A DNA stretch of 33,226 nt from an uncultured Planctomycetaceae bacterium. Its GTDB lineage: Bacteria > Planctomycetota > Planctomycetia > Pirellulales > Pirellulaceae. Below are positions 1-7,839 of this stretch, piece after piece. Location of the stretch: contig CAIYOB010001564.1 in assembly GCA_903927685.1 (NCBI GenBank), positions 1-33,226 on the forward strand, written 5' to 3'. Each line of letters opens with the position of its first letter. The first letter of the stretch is position 1. The position numbers and the translations under genes were made by a program. The notes beneath the pieces are model-generated. The model was not told the DNA's origin. It saw only the letters and a program-made list of their open reading frames with translations, and did not search any database.

Positions 1-88
1 CGTCCCCGGTCGTCAGGCCAACCTGCTGCTCATCCCCGAAGCAGATGCTCAGAAGAGCGATTGAGAGCAGTGAGCTAAAGGCTGGCAT
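1..88 (-). CDS. Secreted protein, N-terminal fragment (runs off left edge)
   Basis: Only the first 29 codons are inside the window. They read as a short Sec signal peptide: Met-Pro-Ala-Phe, a hydrophobic core of Leu/Ile/Ala/Ser to about residue 16, then Cys-Phe-Gly followed by acidic and polar residues (DEQQ), so cleavage probably falls after Gly18. The cysteine is not in a good lipobox, because Ile precedes it. The ATG at 88 has an excellent Shine-Dalgarno sequence (AGGAG, five bases upstream). There is no stop before the edge. The gene is divergent from the TolB-like gene, with about 290 bases between them. What the mature protein does cannot be told from this fragment. Confidence 0.55.
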   Translation of the reverse strand, partial: MPAFSSLLSIALLSICFGDEQQVGLTTGD

Positions 89-204
89 TGTCTCTCCTCT
101 GATGCCTGAGGATCAGTGCCGTACCGGAGTCCCCAAGATCCGTGATCGGAACCCCGATTCCTGACCATACGCGGGAAGCCCTGGTAAAACAAGGGGAGGG
201 CGAG

Positions 205-233
205 GTCATAGCGCGGGTGTGAGTTCATGCCAA
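205..233 (-). promoter_or_regulatory. Candidate sigma70-type promoter for the left-edge gene
   Basis: On the minus strand TTGGCA (228-233, 5/6 to consensus) is followed after 17 bases by TATGAC (205-210, 4/6). Transcription would start near 198 and leave a leader of about 110 bases before the ATG at 88. The rest of the 89-378 gap shows no clear plus-strand promoter and no RNA gene. An open frame at 49-237 on the minus strand lies here, but its last part is out of frame with, and overlaps, the signal-peptide start. Confidence 0.35.
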
Positions 234-378
234 GCACGAAACCGCCGGACTAACGTTCGCTGCTCGTGCCGCCCCGTCCGTCCTGGATTTCTTCGTCCTG
301 TCCCCGCCGGTCTTGTTGTGGAGACAGGGCGTCCCCTTTACGATGACAGGGTTGTTCCCAAATTCAGGAGCTGAGGGC

Positions 379-1443
379 ATGTCACCAGTCTGGATAAGTG
401 TCTTCCTGCTGACCGCCGGCGCAGCGGATGCCGCCGCCGCGGCTCCGCAGGCCGATCCCGCCGTCCGTGCCTTGGCACGGGAGGTGCAAACCCTGGGGTG
501 GATCGTCTACACCGCGCGGTCCGACCAGGGCGATTGGGACTTGTTCCTCTGCCGGCCGGACGGATCGCAAGTCCGCAACATCACCCGGACGCCGGAGTCC
601 AGCGAGCACTCGCCCCAGTTCTCGCGCGACGGACTCCGGCTGCTGTATCGCCGCATGCCCCGCGGCGAGACGCTCGACAACAATCACCACGGGACGCAGG
701 GCGCCCTGGTGTTGGCCAACAGCGACGGCACCGCTCCGCAGGCGTACGGCGGCGAGGGCGAGTACACGTGGGCCAGTTGGAGTCCCGATGGCAAGCAAAT
801 CGCCTGCCTGTCGATCAAGGGCATCTCTTTCCTTGACGTGGCAACCAGGCAAGTCGTGCGCAAGCTGGAGCGGAAGGGCTTCTTCCAACAACTGACCTGG
901 TCGCCGGACGGCCGCGGACTGTGCGGCGTGGCCAATTCGTTCGGCGCCAGCTGGAGCATCGCCCGCATGAACGCGGACACGGGCGAGGCGACCGCCGTCA
1001 ATCGCATTGACTGCTGCACACCCGATTGGTTTCCGGACTCCCAGCAGGTGATCTTCTCCTGGCGGCCACGCGGCCAGACGGTGAACAACGGCTATGGCTG
1101 GACGCAGTTGTGGAGGGCCGATGCCGACGGGCAATCCCGCCGTCTGGTGTACGCCGAGGACGGGCGGCATGTCTACGGCGGGCACGTGTCCCCGGACGGC
1201 AAGTACGTGCTGTTCACGGGCAACATGCAAGAGGACGGCGACCCGGGCCGGGCGGGCGCACCGATGGGCTTGCTGCGACTGGCCGACGCGCCGATCCTGG
1301 GCGGTGATCCCAGCCGGCTCAAAGCCGAGCACCCGCAGTATCGCACCGGGCCCGTGTTGGCGCTGCCGGTCGGCTGGGAACCGTGCTGGACCCGCCACGA
1401 ATTCCGCTCGGCGTCAGAGCCAGGAAAGGAAGCCACGCGATGA
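379..1443 (+). CDS. Secreted TolB-like beta-propeller protein (PD40/WD40-like repeats)
   Basis: A 354-residue protein. The frame is open from 313 (TTG), but the ATG at 379 is preferred: it has AGGAG eight bases upstream and begins a clean signal peptide (hydrophobic ISVFLLTAGA, then an Ala-rich cleavage region). The body carries repeated blade signatures of the TolB/PD40 type, with Ser-Pro-Asp-Gly or a variant at the end of each blade (about residues 95, 137, 178, 222 and 275: FSRDG, WSPDG, WSPDG, WFPDS, VSPDG). Such propellers bind proteins or glycans in the periplasm. This is the first gene of a four-gene run, and its stop codon overlaps the start of the lipoprotein gene. It is too short and lacks the N-terminal domain expected of true TolB, so it is a TolB-like propeller of unknown partner, possibly concerned with the polysaccharide-modifying genes downstream. 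Confidence 0.8.
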   Translation: MSPVWISVFLLTAGAADAAAAAPQADPAVRALAREVQTLGWIVYTARSDQGDWDLFLCRPDGSQVRNITRTPESSEHSPQFSRDGLRLLYRRMPRGETLDNNHHGTQGALVLANSDGTAPQAYGGEGEYTWASWSPDGKQIACLSIKGISFLDVATRQVVRKLERKGFFQQLTWSPDGRGLCGVANSFGASWSIARMNADTGEATAVNRIDCCTPDWFPDSQQVIFSWRPRGQTVNNGYGWTQLWRADADGQSRRLVYAEDGRHVYGGHVSPDGKYVLFTGNMQEDGDPGRAGAPMGLLRLADAPILGGDPSRLKAEHPQYRTGPVLALPVGWEPCWTRHEFRSASEPGKEATR

Positions 1444-1925
1444 TGAACTCGCCCCCATGCCGCCTGCTGTTGCTGCTGGCGATCCCAGCCGGTCTGATCG
1501 GCTGCCGGCAGCCGGCCGCCCCACCTCCGGCGGCGGCGCCGGCCGACTCGCCCGTCACGAAGCTGGGCGCGATCGAGGTCACCGCGCGACTGGTGGAGGT
1601 CCCGGAGGGAGCCATCTTCCGGCGCGAGTTGTACGACTATGCGACGATCCTGAAGTTCGAGGTGCTCGCGACCCAGCGGGGCGAGACGCACGCGAGCACG
1701 ATCTATGTGGGCCAGTACAATCCGTTCAAGCCCCGCGACCAAGCCGCCGACCGCCACGTGCCGGGAATCGGCGGCAACGCCGGGTCCTTGGCCCCCGGCC
1801 GCGTCTACCGGCTGGCGCTCGAATCGCCCCTGGACGACCACTTCATGGGCGGGATCGTCAACAAGTATTTCGGTCAAGATACCGGCCCGCTGTACTGGGC
1901 TGTCTGGACGGATGCCGCGGATTGA
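1440..1925 (+). CDS. Small lipoprotein of the acetylation cluster
   Basis: A 161-residue protein beginning with two ATG codons (1440, 1443). The start overlaps the preceding stop by four bases and has AAAGGA ten bases upstream, so translation is coupled to the TolB-like gene. The N-terminus is a classic lipoprotein signal: a run of leucines, then lipobox LIGC with Cys at residue 22. An Ala/Pro-rich linker follows (to about residue 40), then a compact domain of roughly 120 residues rich in beta-strand patterns. I do not recognise the domain. Context suggests an envelope-anchored partner of the AlgI/AlgJ-like pair that starts 48 bases downstream. It is not AlgF by any motif I can see. Confidence 0.75.
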   Translation: MMNSPPCRLLLLLAIPAGLIGCRQPAAPPPAAAPADSPVTKLGAIEVTARLVEVPEGAIFRRELYDYATILKFEVLATQRGETHASTIYVGQYNPFKPRDQAADRHVPGIGGNAGSLAPGRVYRLALESPLDDHFMGGIVNKYFGQDTGPLYWAVWTDAAD

Positions 1926-1973
1926 AAGCGTCCCGGCCGGCCCGTGGCATCGAGTGCGGTTCTGGCTTCCGCT

Positions 1974-3434
1974 ATGGTTTTCAGCTCCCACCTGTTTATC
2001 TTCTATTTCCTGACGTTGGTGCTGGTGCTGTACTACGGCATCCCGCTGCGGCGATTCCGCGCCGGCATGCTGGCGGTGGTCAGCTACGCCTTCTACGGCT
2101 GGGCCAATCCGCCGTGGGCGCTGATCATGTTCGCCAGCACGATCATCGACTACTTCTGCGGACTGGCGCTGCTCAGGCTGTCCCGCCTGCGGCGCGAACC
2201 GGACGGCCATTGGCCTTGCATCCCGCCGACCACGCGGCGGACCCGGTTGATGCTGGCGATTGTCGTCGCATCGGTTACCGCCAACCTGGCCCTGCTGGCG
2301 TTCTTCAAGTACTACAACTTCACCGAGGAGAACCTCAATCGCGTGGCCCTGGCCCTGGGCGGAGCGTCCTGGCTGCCCGTGCTGCGCGTGGTGCTGCCGG
2401 TGGGGATCAGCTTCTATACGTTCAAGTCGATGAGCTATTGCATCGACGTCTATCGGGGCGAAGCGCCGCCGATGAGCAACTTCATCGACTTCAACTGCTT
2501 CGAGGCCCTGTTTCCCGACCTGGTGGCGGGCCCGATCATCCGCTACGGAGCGATCGAGCAGCAGATGCGCAGCCGCACGCATACGGCCGACAAGTTCGCC
2601 CGCGGGATCGCCCTGTTCTCGCTGGGGCTGGCCAAGAAGATCCTGCTTGCAAATCCGCTGGGGTTCATGGCCGACGCCGCCTTCGAGGCCGGGGCCCGGC
2701 CTGCGCTCGAGGCCTGGTCAGGGCTGCTCGCGTACTCCCTGCAGATCTACTTCGACTTCTCCGGCTACAGCGACATGGCCGTCGGCTTGGGCTTGCTGTT
2801 CGGGTTTGTCTTGATCCGCAACTTCGACGCCCCGTACCGCGCGCACAGCATCACCGATTTCTGGCGCCGCTGGCACATCAGCCTGTCGACATGGCTGCGG
2901 GACTACCTGTACATCCCGTTGGGCGGCAATCGCCACGGGCCGACGCGGACGTACTTGAATCTGCTGATGGTCATGCTCCTGGGCGGCTTCTGGCATGGGG
3001 CGTCGTGGAACTTCCTGGTGTGGGGCGGAATTCACGGAGGGATGCTGGCCTGGGAACGGGCCACGGGAAAGGACAGTCTCTATCGCCGCCTGAGGCCGGG
3101 ATTGCGCGTGGCGATCACGTTCCTGATCGTGTCGCTGGCCTGGGTCTTTTTCCGGGCCGAGACGCTGAGCGGTGCTGTCGCGTACTTGGGGTCGCTCGCC
3201 GGGTTCGGCCCGCAGTCCGCGGGTCGCGCGCTCCTGGCGGGCGTGATGTACAGCCGGTATCACCTGCTGACGCTGGCGGTCGCCGTGATCGTCGCGTGGG
3301 GCGCACCGCCGGTCTGGAACTACACCCAGCGTCTTACGCCCGTGCGCGCCGGCGTATGCCTGACGCTGCTGCTCGTTTCGATCTTGCTGATGTGGACGCA
3401 GACCGAGAATCCGTTTCTGTATTTCCAGTTCTGA
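1974..3434 (+). CDS. AlgI-type MBOAT membrane O-acyltransferase
   Basis: A 486-residue polytopic membrane protein of the AlgI/DltB branch of the MBOAT family. In alginate systems this protein moves acetyl groups across the inner membrane to a periplasmic SGNH partner. The ATG at 1974 gives the typical AlgI N-terminus (MVFSSHLFIFYF). An upstream in-frame GTG at 1944 is less likely; neither has a strong Shine-Dalgarno. Family landmarks are all present: PVGISFYTFKSMSY (about 143-156), the RRWHISLSTWLRDY block with His301, IPLGGNRHG, and GGFWHGASWNF with the expected catalytic His341. Length matches the family. It sits between the lipoprotein and the AlgJ-like gene and ends ten bases before the latter. 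Substrate unknown: some exported polysaccharide is likely, but no alginate polymerase is nearby. Confidence 0.9.
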   Translation: MVFSSHLFIFYFLTLVLVLYYGIPLRRFRAGMLAVVSYAFYGWANPPWALIMFASTIIDYFCGLALLRLSRLRREPDGHWPCIPPTTRRTRLMLAIVVASVTANLALLAFFKYYNFTEENLNRVALALGGASWLPVLRVVLPVGISFYTFKSMSYCIDVYRGEAPPMSNFIDFNCFEALFPDLVAGPIIRYGAIEQQMRSRTHTADKFARGIALFSLGLAKKILLANPLGFMADAAFEAGARPALEAWSGLLAYSLQIYFDFSGYSDMAVGLGLLFGFVLIRNFDAPYRAHSITDFWRRWHISLSTWLRDYLYIPLGGNRHGPTRTYLNLLMVMLLGGFWHGASWNFLVWGGIHGGMLAWERATGKDSLYRRLRPGLRVAITFLIVSLAWVFFRAETLSGAVAYLGSLAGFGPQSAGRALLAGVMYSRYHLLTLAVAVIVAWGAPPVWNYTQRLTPVRAGVCLTLLLVSILLMWTQTENPFLYFQF

Positions 3435-3444
3435 TGAGTTCGCG

Positions 3445-4755
3445 ATGACGACCGACCGGCCACCCATCGAAAGCCACGCGCCGCTGCCAACTCCCGGCAG
3501 CGAAGCCCAGGACGACTGCCGGCGAGGCTTGATTCACACCGAAGTCACGCCGGCCGTCGCGTGGACCATGATCTTGGTGTTCCTGGGCATGCTCTTTGGC
3601 GTCCCCCTGGCCCAGGTGGCGAGCGAACTTGCCGGCGGCCGGCGTCCGGGCGTGTTCGACTTATGTTCCAGTGGACGATTCCCCACGCGTGCGGATTTGA
3701 AGCAATACGAAGATGCCCTCCAGGACCAGTCGTACGCCGTCCGGTTCTGTCAGCCGCGCGCGCAGCAGTTGCTGACGGCTTGGGGCGGCTGTGGCACCAG
3801 GCAAGTCGTCGTCGGCCGCGGGGGATGGTTGTTCTACCGACCAGGCGTCGACTCCGTCACCGGCCCGGGATTCCTGGACCCGCAGACGCTGCGGCGGCGG
3901 GTGCGCAACTGGCGCGACGCCGCGGCGACCGAAACGGTGTGCCCCGATCCGCGGCCCGCCATCCTGGAATTCCAACAGCAGCTTCGCGCGGCGGGAGCCC
4001 ACCTGATCCTCGTGCCGATTCCCGACAAGGCCAGCGTGCAGGCCGCGCAACTGGAGGGGCGAGGCGAAGCCGCCGCCCCGCCACAGAATCCTTCGTTTGC
4101 CAGGTTGGTACAGGAGCTGCGGGCCGCCGGCGTCGAGGTGTTCGACCCTTCGCCGCCGCTCGTCCGTCCGGACGAAATCCGGTACCTGGCCCAGGATACG
4201 CACTGGACGCCCCAGTGGATGGACCAGGTGGCGTGCGCCTTGGCAGCCGAAATCCGCCCCCTCGTTGCACCGGCCGCGCCGCCCACGTTGCGGATCGCGT
4301 CCCAGACGGTCAGCGGCGTAGGCGACTTGACGGAGATGCTGCGTCTGACCGACGAGCAAGCGGTCTTTCCGCCTCAGACCGCCACGATCGAGCGGGTGTT
4401 GGATGCAACGGGGAACCCCGTACGGGCCGACGCGAGGTCCCCAGTACTCTTATTGGGCGACAGCTTTACGAACATCTACTCGGCGGCGCCCATGGGTTGG
4501 GGCGGGGGCGCCGGCCTGGCCGAGCATGTGAGCTATCATCTGGGTCAGCCGATCGACTGGATCGCCCGTAACGACGCCGGCGCCCACGCCACGCGCGAAA
4601 TGTTCAGCAGTCAGCTGGCGCAAGGCCGCCGTCGCCTGGCCGGCAAACACGTCGTCGTGTGGCAGTTTGCCGCCCGCGAGCTGGCCGTCGGGGATTGGCG
4701 TTCCGTCAAGCTCCCGGAGCCCGCGCCGATCCGCGCCCAGCCGCTCGGCCCCTGA
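3445..4755 (+). CDS. AlgJ/AlgX-like SGNH-fold acetyltransferase
   Basis: A 436-residue protein with one N-terminal membrane anchor (about residues 33-54), leaving the rest in the periplasm. Two parts of an SGNH active site are visible. Asp251-Thr-His253-Trp lies in the sequence AQDTHWTP, the usual Asp/His pair of AlgJ, AlgX and PatB proteins. Gly-Asp-Ser340-Phe follows much later, with the nucleophilic serine. The block around VVGRGGWLFYRPGVD (about 114-128) is also typical of this family, and so is the C-terminal VVWQFAARELAVGDW. It begins ten bases after the AlgI-type gene and so probably receives acetyl groups from it and passes them to a secreted glycan. No separate carbohydrate-binding domain is seen at the C-terminus, which makes it closer to AlgJ than AlgX. 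Confidence 0.85.
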   Translation: MTTDRPPIESHAPLPTPGSEAQDDCRRGLIHTEVTPAVAWTMILVFLGMLFGVPLAQVASELAGGRRPGVFDLCSSGRFPTRADLKQYEDALQDQSYAVRFCQPRAQQLLTAWGGCGTRQVVVGRGGWLFYRPGVDSVTGPGFLDPQTLRRRVRNWRDAAATETVCPDPRPAILEFQQQLRAAGAHLILVPIPDKASVQAAQLEGRGEAAAPPQNPSFARLVQELRAAGVEVFDPSPPLVRPDEIRYLAQDTHWTPQWMDQVACALAAEIRPLVAPAAPPTLRIASQTVSGVGDLTEMLRLTDEQAVFPPQTATIERVLDATGNPVRADARSPVLLLGDSFTNIYSAAPMGWGGGAGLAEHVSYHLGQPIDWIARNDAGAHATREMFSSQLAQGRRRLAGKHVVVWQFAARELAVGDWRSVKLPEPAPIRAQPLGP

Positions 4756-4850
4756 CTCACGGTCTCGCGACGAACGGGTCCAGTTGCTCGCGCGTCTGGT
4801 CCACGTTCCGGCGGGGCCGCCTGGCGATGCACACATGACCCGGCAGCCGT

Positions 4851-5300
4851 TCACCGAACCAAGTCTTCAGGGCGCTGCCACTCGGTCTGCTCAATCTGTT
4901 TGACTTCGGTCTTCACCCAACGATCCCAACCGCGCCGCTGGGCAGCCTTGAGCACGCGTTGCACAGCGGCTCCGGCCAGATTGCGGATCTGAGTCGGTTC
5001 CATTTCATCGGCGACGCGAAGTTCGACCTGGATCGTATCCGGCTTCTCCGGCGCGTGCCGATAGCAGACCGTCGCCGGTCGATGTACCTCCTGCAGTCCG
5101 GCGATGTTTTCCTCCAGATTCAGGACCAGGGAGAGCCATTCGCCCCGTGTCGGAGTGTACGGTGTTCCGCCCCCCGTCTCCTCGCCGCTGCCCAACAACG
5201 GCACGGCCATCGCCGCGACGATCAGCAAGCCGCCGCTCCAGGCCATGTACGGCACGATCTTGTGTTGTAATAACCGTTGCCAACGCGTGACTCTGGACAT
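4851..5300 (-). CDS. Small single-pass membrane protein, unknown function
   Basis: A 149-residue protein with a short basic cytoplasmic start, one transmembrane helix (about residues 17-37) and a soluble domain of about 110 residues outside. The ATG at 5300 has GGAG eight bases upstream. The soluble part mixes charged helices (VELRVADEMEPTQIRNLAGAAVQRVLKAAQRRGWDRW) with no catalytic motif I recognise. It has no signal-peptide cleavage site, so it should stay anchored. It is convergent with the AlgJ-like gene (95 bases apart) and divergent from the DUF1080-like gene. No function can be given. Confidence 0.65.
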   Translation of the reverse strand: MSRVTRWQRLLQHKIVPYMAWSGGLLIVAAMAVPLLGSGEETGGGTPYTPTRGEWLSLVLNLEENIAGLQEVHRPATVCYRHAPEKPDTIQVELRVADEMEPTQIRNLAGAAVQRVLKAAQRRGWDRWVKTEVKQIEQTEWQRPEDLVR

Positions 5301-5351
5301 GAGCGTGTCTCCGTTTGAAAGGGTCCCCGATCAGAACCGACCTGTTTCACC

Positions 5352-5380
5352 AGGATAATCTAGCGGAATCGACATGTCAC
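5352..5380 (-). promoter_or_regulatory. Candidate promoter for the small membrane protein gene
   Basis: On the minus strand GTGACA (5375-5380, 5/6) and TATCCT (5352-5357, 4/6) are 17 bases apart, about 50 bases before the start at 5300. On the plus strand of the same gap a weaker pair, TTGCAC (5429-5434) and TAAAAA (5452-5457), also 17 bases apart, could serve the gene starting at 5532. Confidence 0.3.
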
Positions 5381-5531
5381 GGTCGAGAACGCTCAGCCAA
5401 GCGAGAGTCCACGCCTCGCAGACGACCGTTGCACGAAGAGGCTCGGCCGCGTAAAAATGGCCATTGGCGAAGGTGAGCTTCCGGACGGTCGCTCCGGAAA
5501 TGCTGTTGAACCCGTGGCTGGAAGGGATCCG

Positions 5532-6560
5532 ATGAAAAGTATCGCACTTGCGGTTTCGTTGCTGCTTGGCACGGCGGCGTTGGCGGGCGACGCATCGCCG
5601 TTGATGGTTCAGCGGGGAACGCTCGTGCTGGACGAGTCGTTCTCTGGCGACTTGGACCCGAATCGGTGGACGGTGGCCATCGGCCAATGGCAGGTCGAGG
5701 ACGGCAGGCTCGTGGGCACCGAACGCCCCGCCGACCAGCACGCGGCGGTCATCAAGACTCCCTTCACGAACACGACCGCGGTGGTGCAGTTCTCGTTCAT
5801 GCTCAAGGGCCAGGCGGGCTTCCATTTCAGCATCAACGACGCCGGTGGCCACAATTGCCGGATCGTCGTCCGCGCCGACGCCGTGCTCATGCGCAAGGAC
5901 CTGGACAAGAAAGACCCGCGTTCGTATGCCCCGGTCCTGGACGAAGCCGGCGCCGCGCTGGCCCCGGACACGTGGCACACCATGGTCGTCGAACTGAACG
6001 GCGCCGAAATGCTGGCTCGAATCGACGAGACGCTCGTTCTCTATGGCACGCATCCCGGCATCAACCAGGACAAGAAGGACTTCGGCTTTCCCGTGACCGG
6101 CACGGCCCTGTTTGACAATGTGAAGATCTGGAACGCGACGCCCCAGCCCGCCTGGCCGGCCGAGAAAGCCAAACTGCTCGCAACTCTGGCGGCGCGGCCC
6201 GCGATTGATCGCTCGGGCAACCCGACCGAAGCGTTTCAGGTGGCCGAGGTGAAGGCGCGCGACCGGCTCCTGAAGTCCGACGCCCAGTTCAACTCGCTGA
6301 TCGACGCCCGGGCGGCCGTCCAGCAGGCCATCGCCAAGGCGTTTCCCGTCGTCAATCGGAAAGGCCCGAAAGCGGACGCGGAGAAGAAGCGATTGGCCAG
6401 CGACGACGCTCAATACAAGAAGCTGACGGCCGACCTGCGTCTGGCGCAGCGGCAGGAGCGCGAGTACCTCTTCGCCCAGGCTCCCGAGGTCAAGAAAGCT
6501 TGGGAATCGCTCGCCGCCGCTAACCGGGCAAAGGCCAAAGCTGCGGCGGGACGGAACTAG
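5532..6560 (+). CDS. Secreted DUF1080-like (3-keto-disaccharide hydrolase / LamG-type) protein with a helical tail
   Basis: A 342-residue protein. The frame is open from 5457, but the ATG at 5532 begins a clear signal peptide (Met-Lys-Ser, then a hydrophobic core, cleavage near ALAG-DA) and follows GGAAGG. Residues about 30-215 resemble the concanavalin-like fold of DUF1080 proteins: DESFSGDLDPNRWTV, GQWQVEDGRLVG, then a jelly-roll pattern ending in a GTALFDNVKIW strand. Members of this very large planctomycete family are thought to act on or bind sugars. Residues about 220-342 are different: a long, strongly charged, Ala/Lys/Arg-rich helical segment without glycine-rich turns, probably an extended coiled or helical region. 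The two parts together are unusual for the family. No catalytic residue can be assigned with confidence. Confidence 0.7.
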   Translation: MKSIALAVSLLLGTAALAGDASPLMVQRGTLVLDESFSGDLDPNRWTVAIGQWQVEDGRLVGTERPADQHAAVIKTPFTNTTAVVQFSFMLKGQAGFHFSINDAGGHNCRIVVRADAVLMRKDLDKKDPRSYAPVLDEAGAALAPDTWHTMVVELNGAEMLARIDETLVLYGTHPGINQDKKDFGFPVTGTALFDNVKIWNATPQPAWPAEKAKLLATLAARPAIDRSGNPTEAFQVAEVKARDRLLKSDAQFNSLIDARAAVQQAIAKAFPVVNRKGPKADAEKKRLASDDAQYKKLTADLRLAQRQEREYLFAQAPEVKKAWESLAAANRAKAKAAAGRN

Positions 6561-6625
6561 CACCCAACGGGATCTCGGGGACGACACAATCGACACCGTC
6601 GGAGGCCCGTTGTCCGCTGGGTGCT
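6559..6625. terminator. Possible convergent terminator hairpin
   Basis: Between two converging genes, AGCACCCA (6559-6566) pairs with TGGGTGCT (6618-6625), and inside it CAACGGG (6565-6571) can pair with CCCGTTG (6606-6612) as an alternative. There is no T run on either side, so this is at best a weak or factor-dependent end. Confidence 0.2.
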
Positions 6626-6669
6626 TGGGGGCACGAGCGGCGGGTCCGTGCGGGGAGCGTCTTCCGCAC

Positions 6670-7740
6670 TCAGTTCGCGGCAGCTCCCAGTCGCCAGCCG
6701 GCGGGCTCGACGGTCAGCGTCGCCGCGCCGCGATAGCGATCGTAGACGGCGTGCAGTTCGTCGAGGGAATCGAAATAGCCGACGATGAAGGCGGCGCTGA
6801 ACGAGCCGCCGGCAGCGACCGGTCGGCCGCCGAACTCCTGGATCATGCACACATAGCCGCGCTGGTGGCACCAGGCTTCGTGGACCACGCTCGGATCCAG
6901 GGTCATTCCGGCCAGCCACGGGCCGGTACGGCCGGTCGCCGGATCACGCAGCCGATAGGCGCGGATGAACCGTTCGGGAATCGCTTGCGGATCGCGCGAA
7001 TACAGGAACCGTTCGTCGGGCGCGAAGTCCTGGAAGAACTCGCTGGCCGCCAGCCGGCGGCCCTCGCGGCCGCCCAGGTAGCTGAGGTAGATCTCCGTGA
7101 ACGTGTCGCCGCGCGTGTGCCGGATGTGCCCGGGCATGTCGATCCGCAGGAACATCGCCTCGCTGCTGTTGACGGCGTCGATGCGGTCCATCGAGAGGAA
7201 ATACCGCTGGCCGACGGGAAACACCAGGAGTTGCGTCCAGCGCGAACCGGTCCGCTTGCCCGGCGCGGCCGTCCGATACTGGTAGCTCTGCCGAATCGCA
7301 ACGAAATCCGAGCCGCGGATGATTTCCGGCGCCAGCTGTTTGGCCTGCGTGCAGATCTGCGGGCCTTCGATCGACCGCTTGGCGCGCTGGCCGTGCCACG
7401 GATTGCCGGACTGGTAGACCAGTTCCGGCTCCAGCTGGTCACGATAGGCTTCGTCACTGCCCGGCTCCATGATCCAGTCCACGATATCCAGGCCGAATCC
7501 GGCGTCGCGGAAGCCCGTCTTCTTGTCCAGCAGCGATTGGGCGGCCACGCCGGAGACGTAGCCCTGCTTGCGGATCGCAGCCTCCAACTGCGGCGTGACG
7601 ATGCGGATCTCGGCGTCGCCGTCAGTCACTTCATAGTCGGCAGCCAGGGCCGCGGGCAGCGCGAGCGCCGCCCAGAGCAACAGCGGCAGGAGCGGGACGA
7701 AGCGACGGGGGAACAGCCGCAGGGCAGCGCAACGGGACAT
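6670..7740 (-). CDS. Secreted protein of unknown family
   Basis: A 356-residue protein. The ATG at 7740 is chosen over one at 7776 because it has AGGAG eight bases upstream and starts a signal peptide (basic start, then a long Leu/Pro/Ala core, cleavage near ALAA-DY at about residue 35). The mature part is rich in beta-strand patterns and aromatic residues, with runs such as GFRDAGFGLDIVDWIMEPG, SGNPWHGQRAKRSIEGPQ and EAWCHQRGYVCMIQEFGG. Its general look is that of a beta-sandwich enzyme or lectin acting outside the cell. I cannot place it in a named family. It lies 99 bases downstream of the ceramidase-like gene on the same strand and is probably cotranscribed with it. Two cysteines (in WCHQRGYVC) are close enough to form a disulfide. 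Confidence 0.75.
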   Translation of the reverse strand: MSRCAALRLFPRRFVPLLPLLLWAALALPAALAADYEVTDGDAEIRIVTPQLEAAIRKQGYVSGVAAQSLLDKKTGFRDAGFGLDIVDWIMEPGSDEAYRDQLEPELVYQSGNPWHGQRAKRSIEGPQICTQAKQLAPEIIRGSDFVAIRQSYQYRTAAPGKRTGSRWTQLLVFPVGQRYFLSMDRIDAVNSSEAMFLRIDMPGHIRHTRGDTFTEIYLSYLGGREGRRLAASEFFQDFAPDERFLYSRDPQAIPERFIRAYRLRDPATGRTGPWLAGMTLDPSVVHEAWCHQRGYVCMIQEFGGRPVAAGGSFSAAFIVGYFDSLDELHAVYDRYRGAATLTVEPAGWRLGAAAN

Positions 7741-7839
7741 CTTCGAGTCTCCTTTCGGCAAGTCGGAAACGGCCAAACGCGTGGACTCAATACACCCCGG
7801 AGGTTCCAGGGCACCGATCTGGCGCGAAGCGTGGGTCTC

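Noticed and set aside
49..237. A 62-residue minus-strand frame at the left edge
   Set aside because: It overlaps, in another frame, a much better start with signal peptide and Shine-Dalgarno at 88, and shows no family resemblance.
1094..3448. A 784-codon plus-strand frame across three genes
   Set aside because: It overlaps the propeller, lipoprotein and AlgI-type genes, which have clear family motifs; the frame itself has low-complexity Arg/Ala/Gly sequence without domains.
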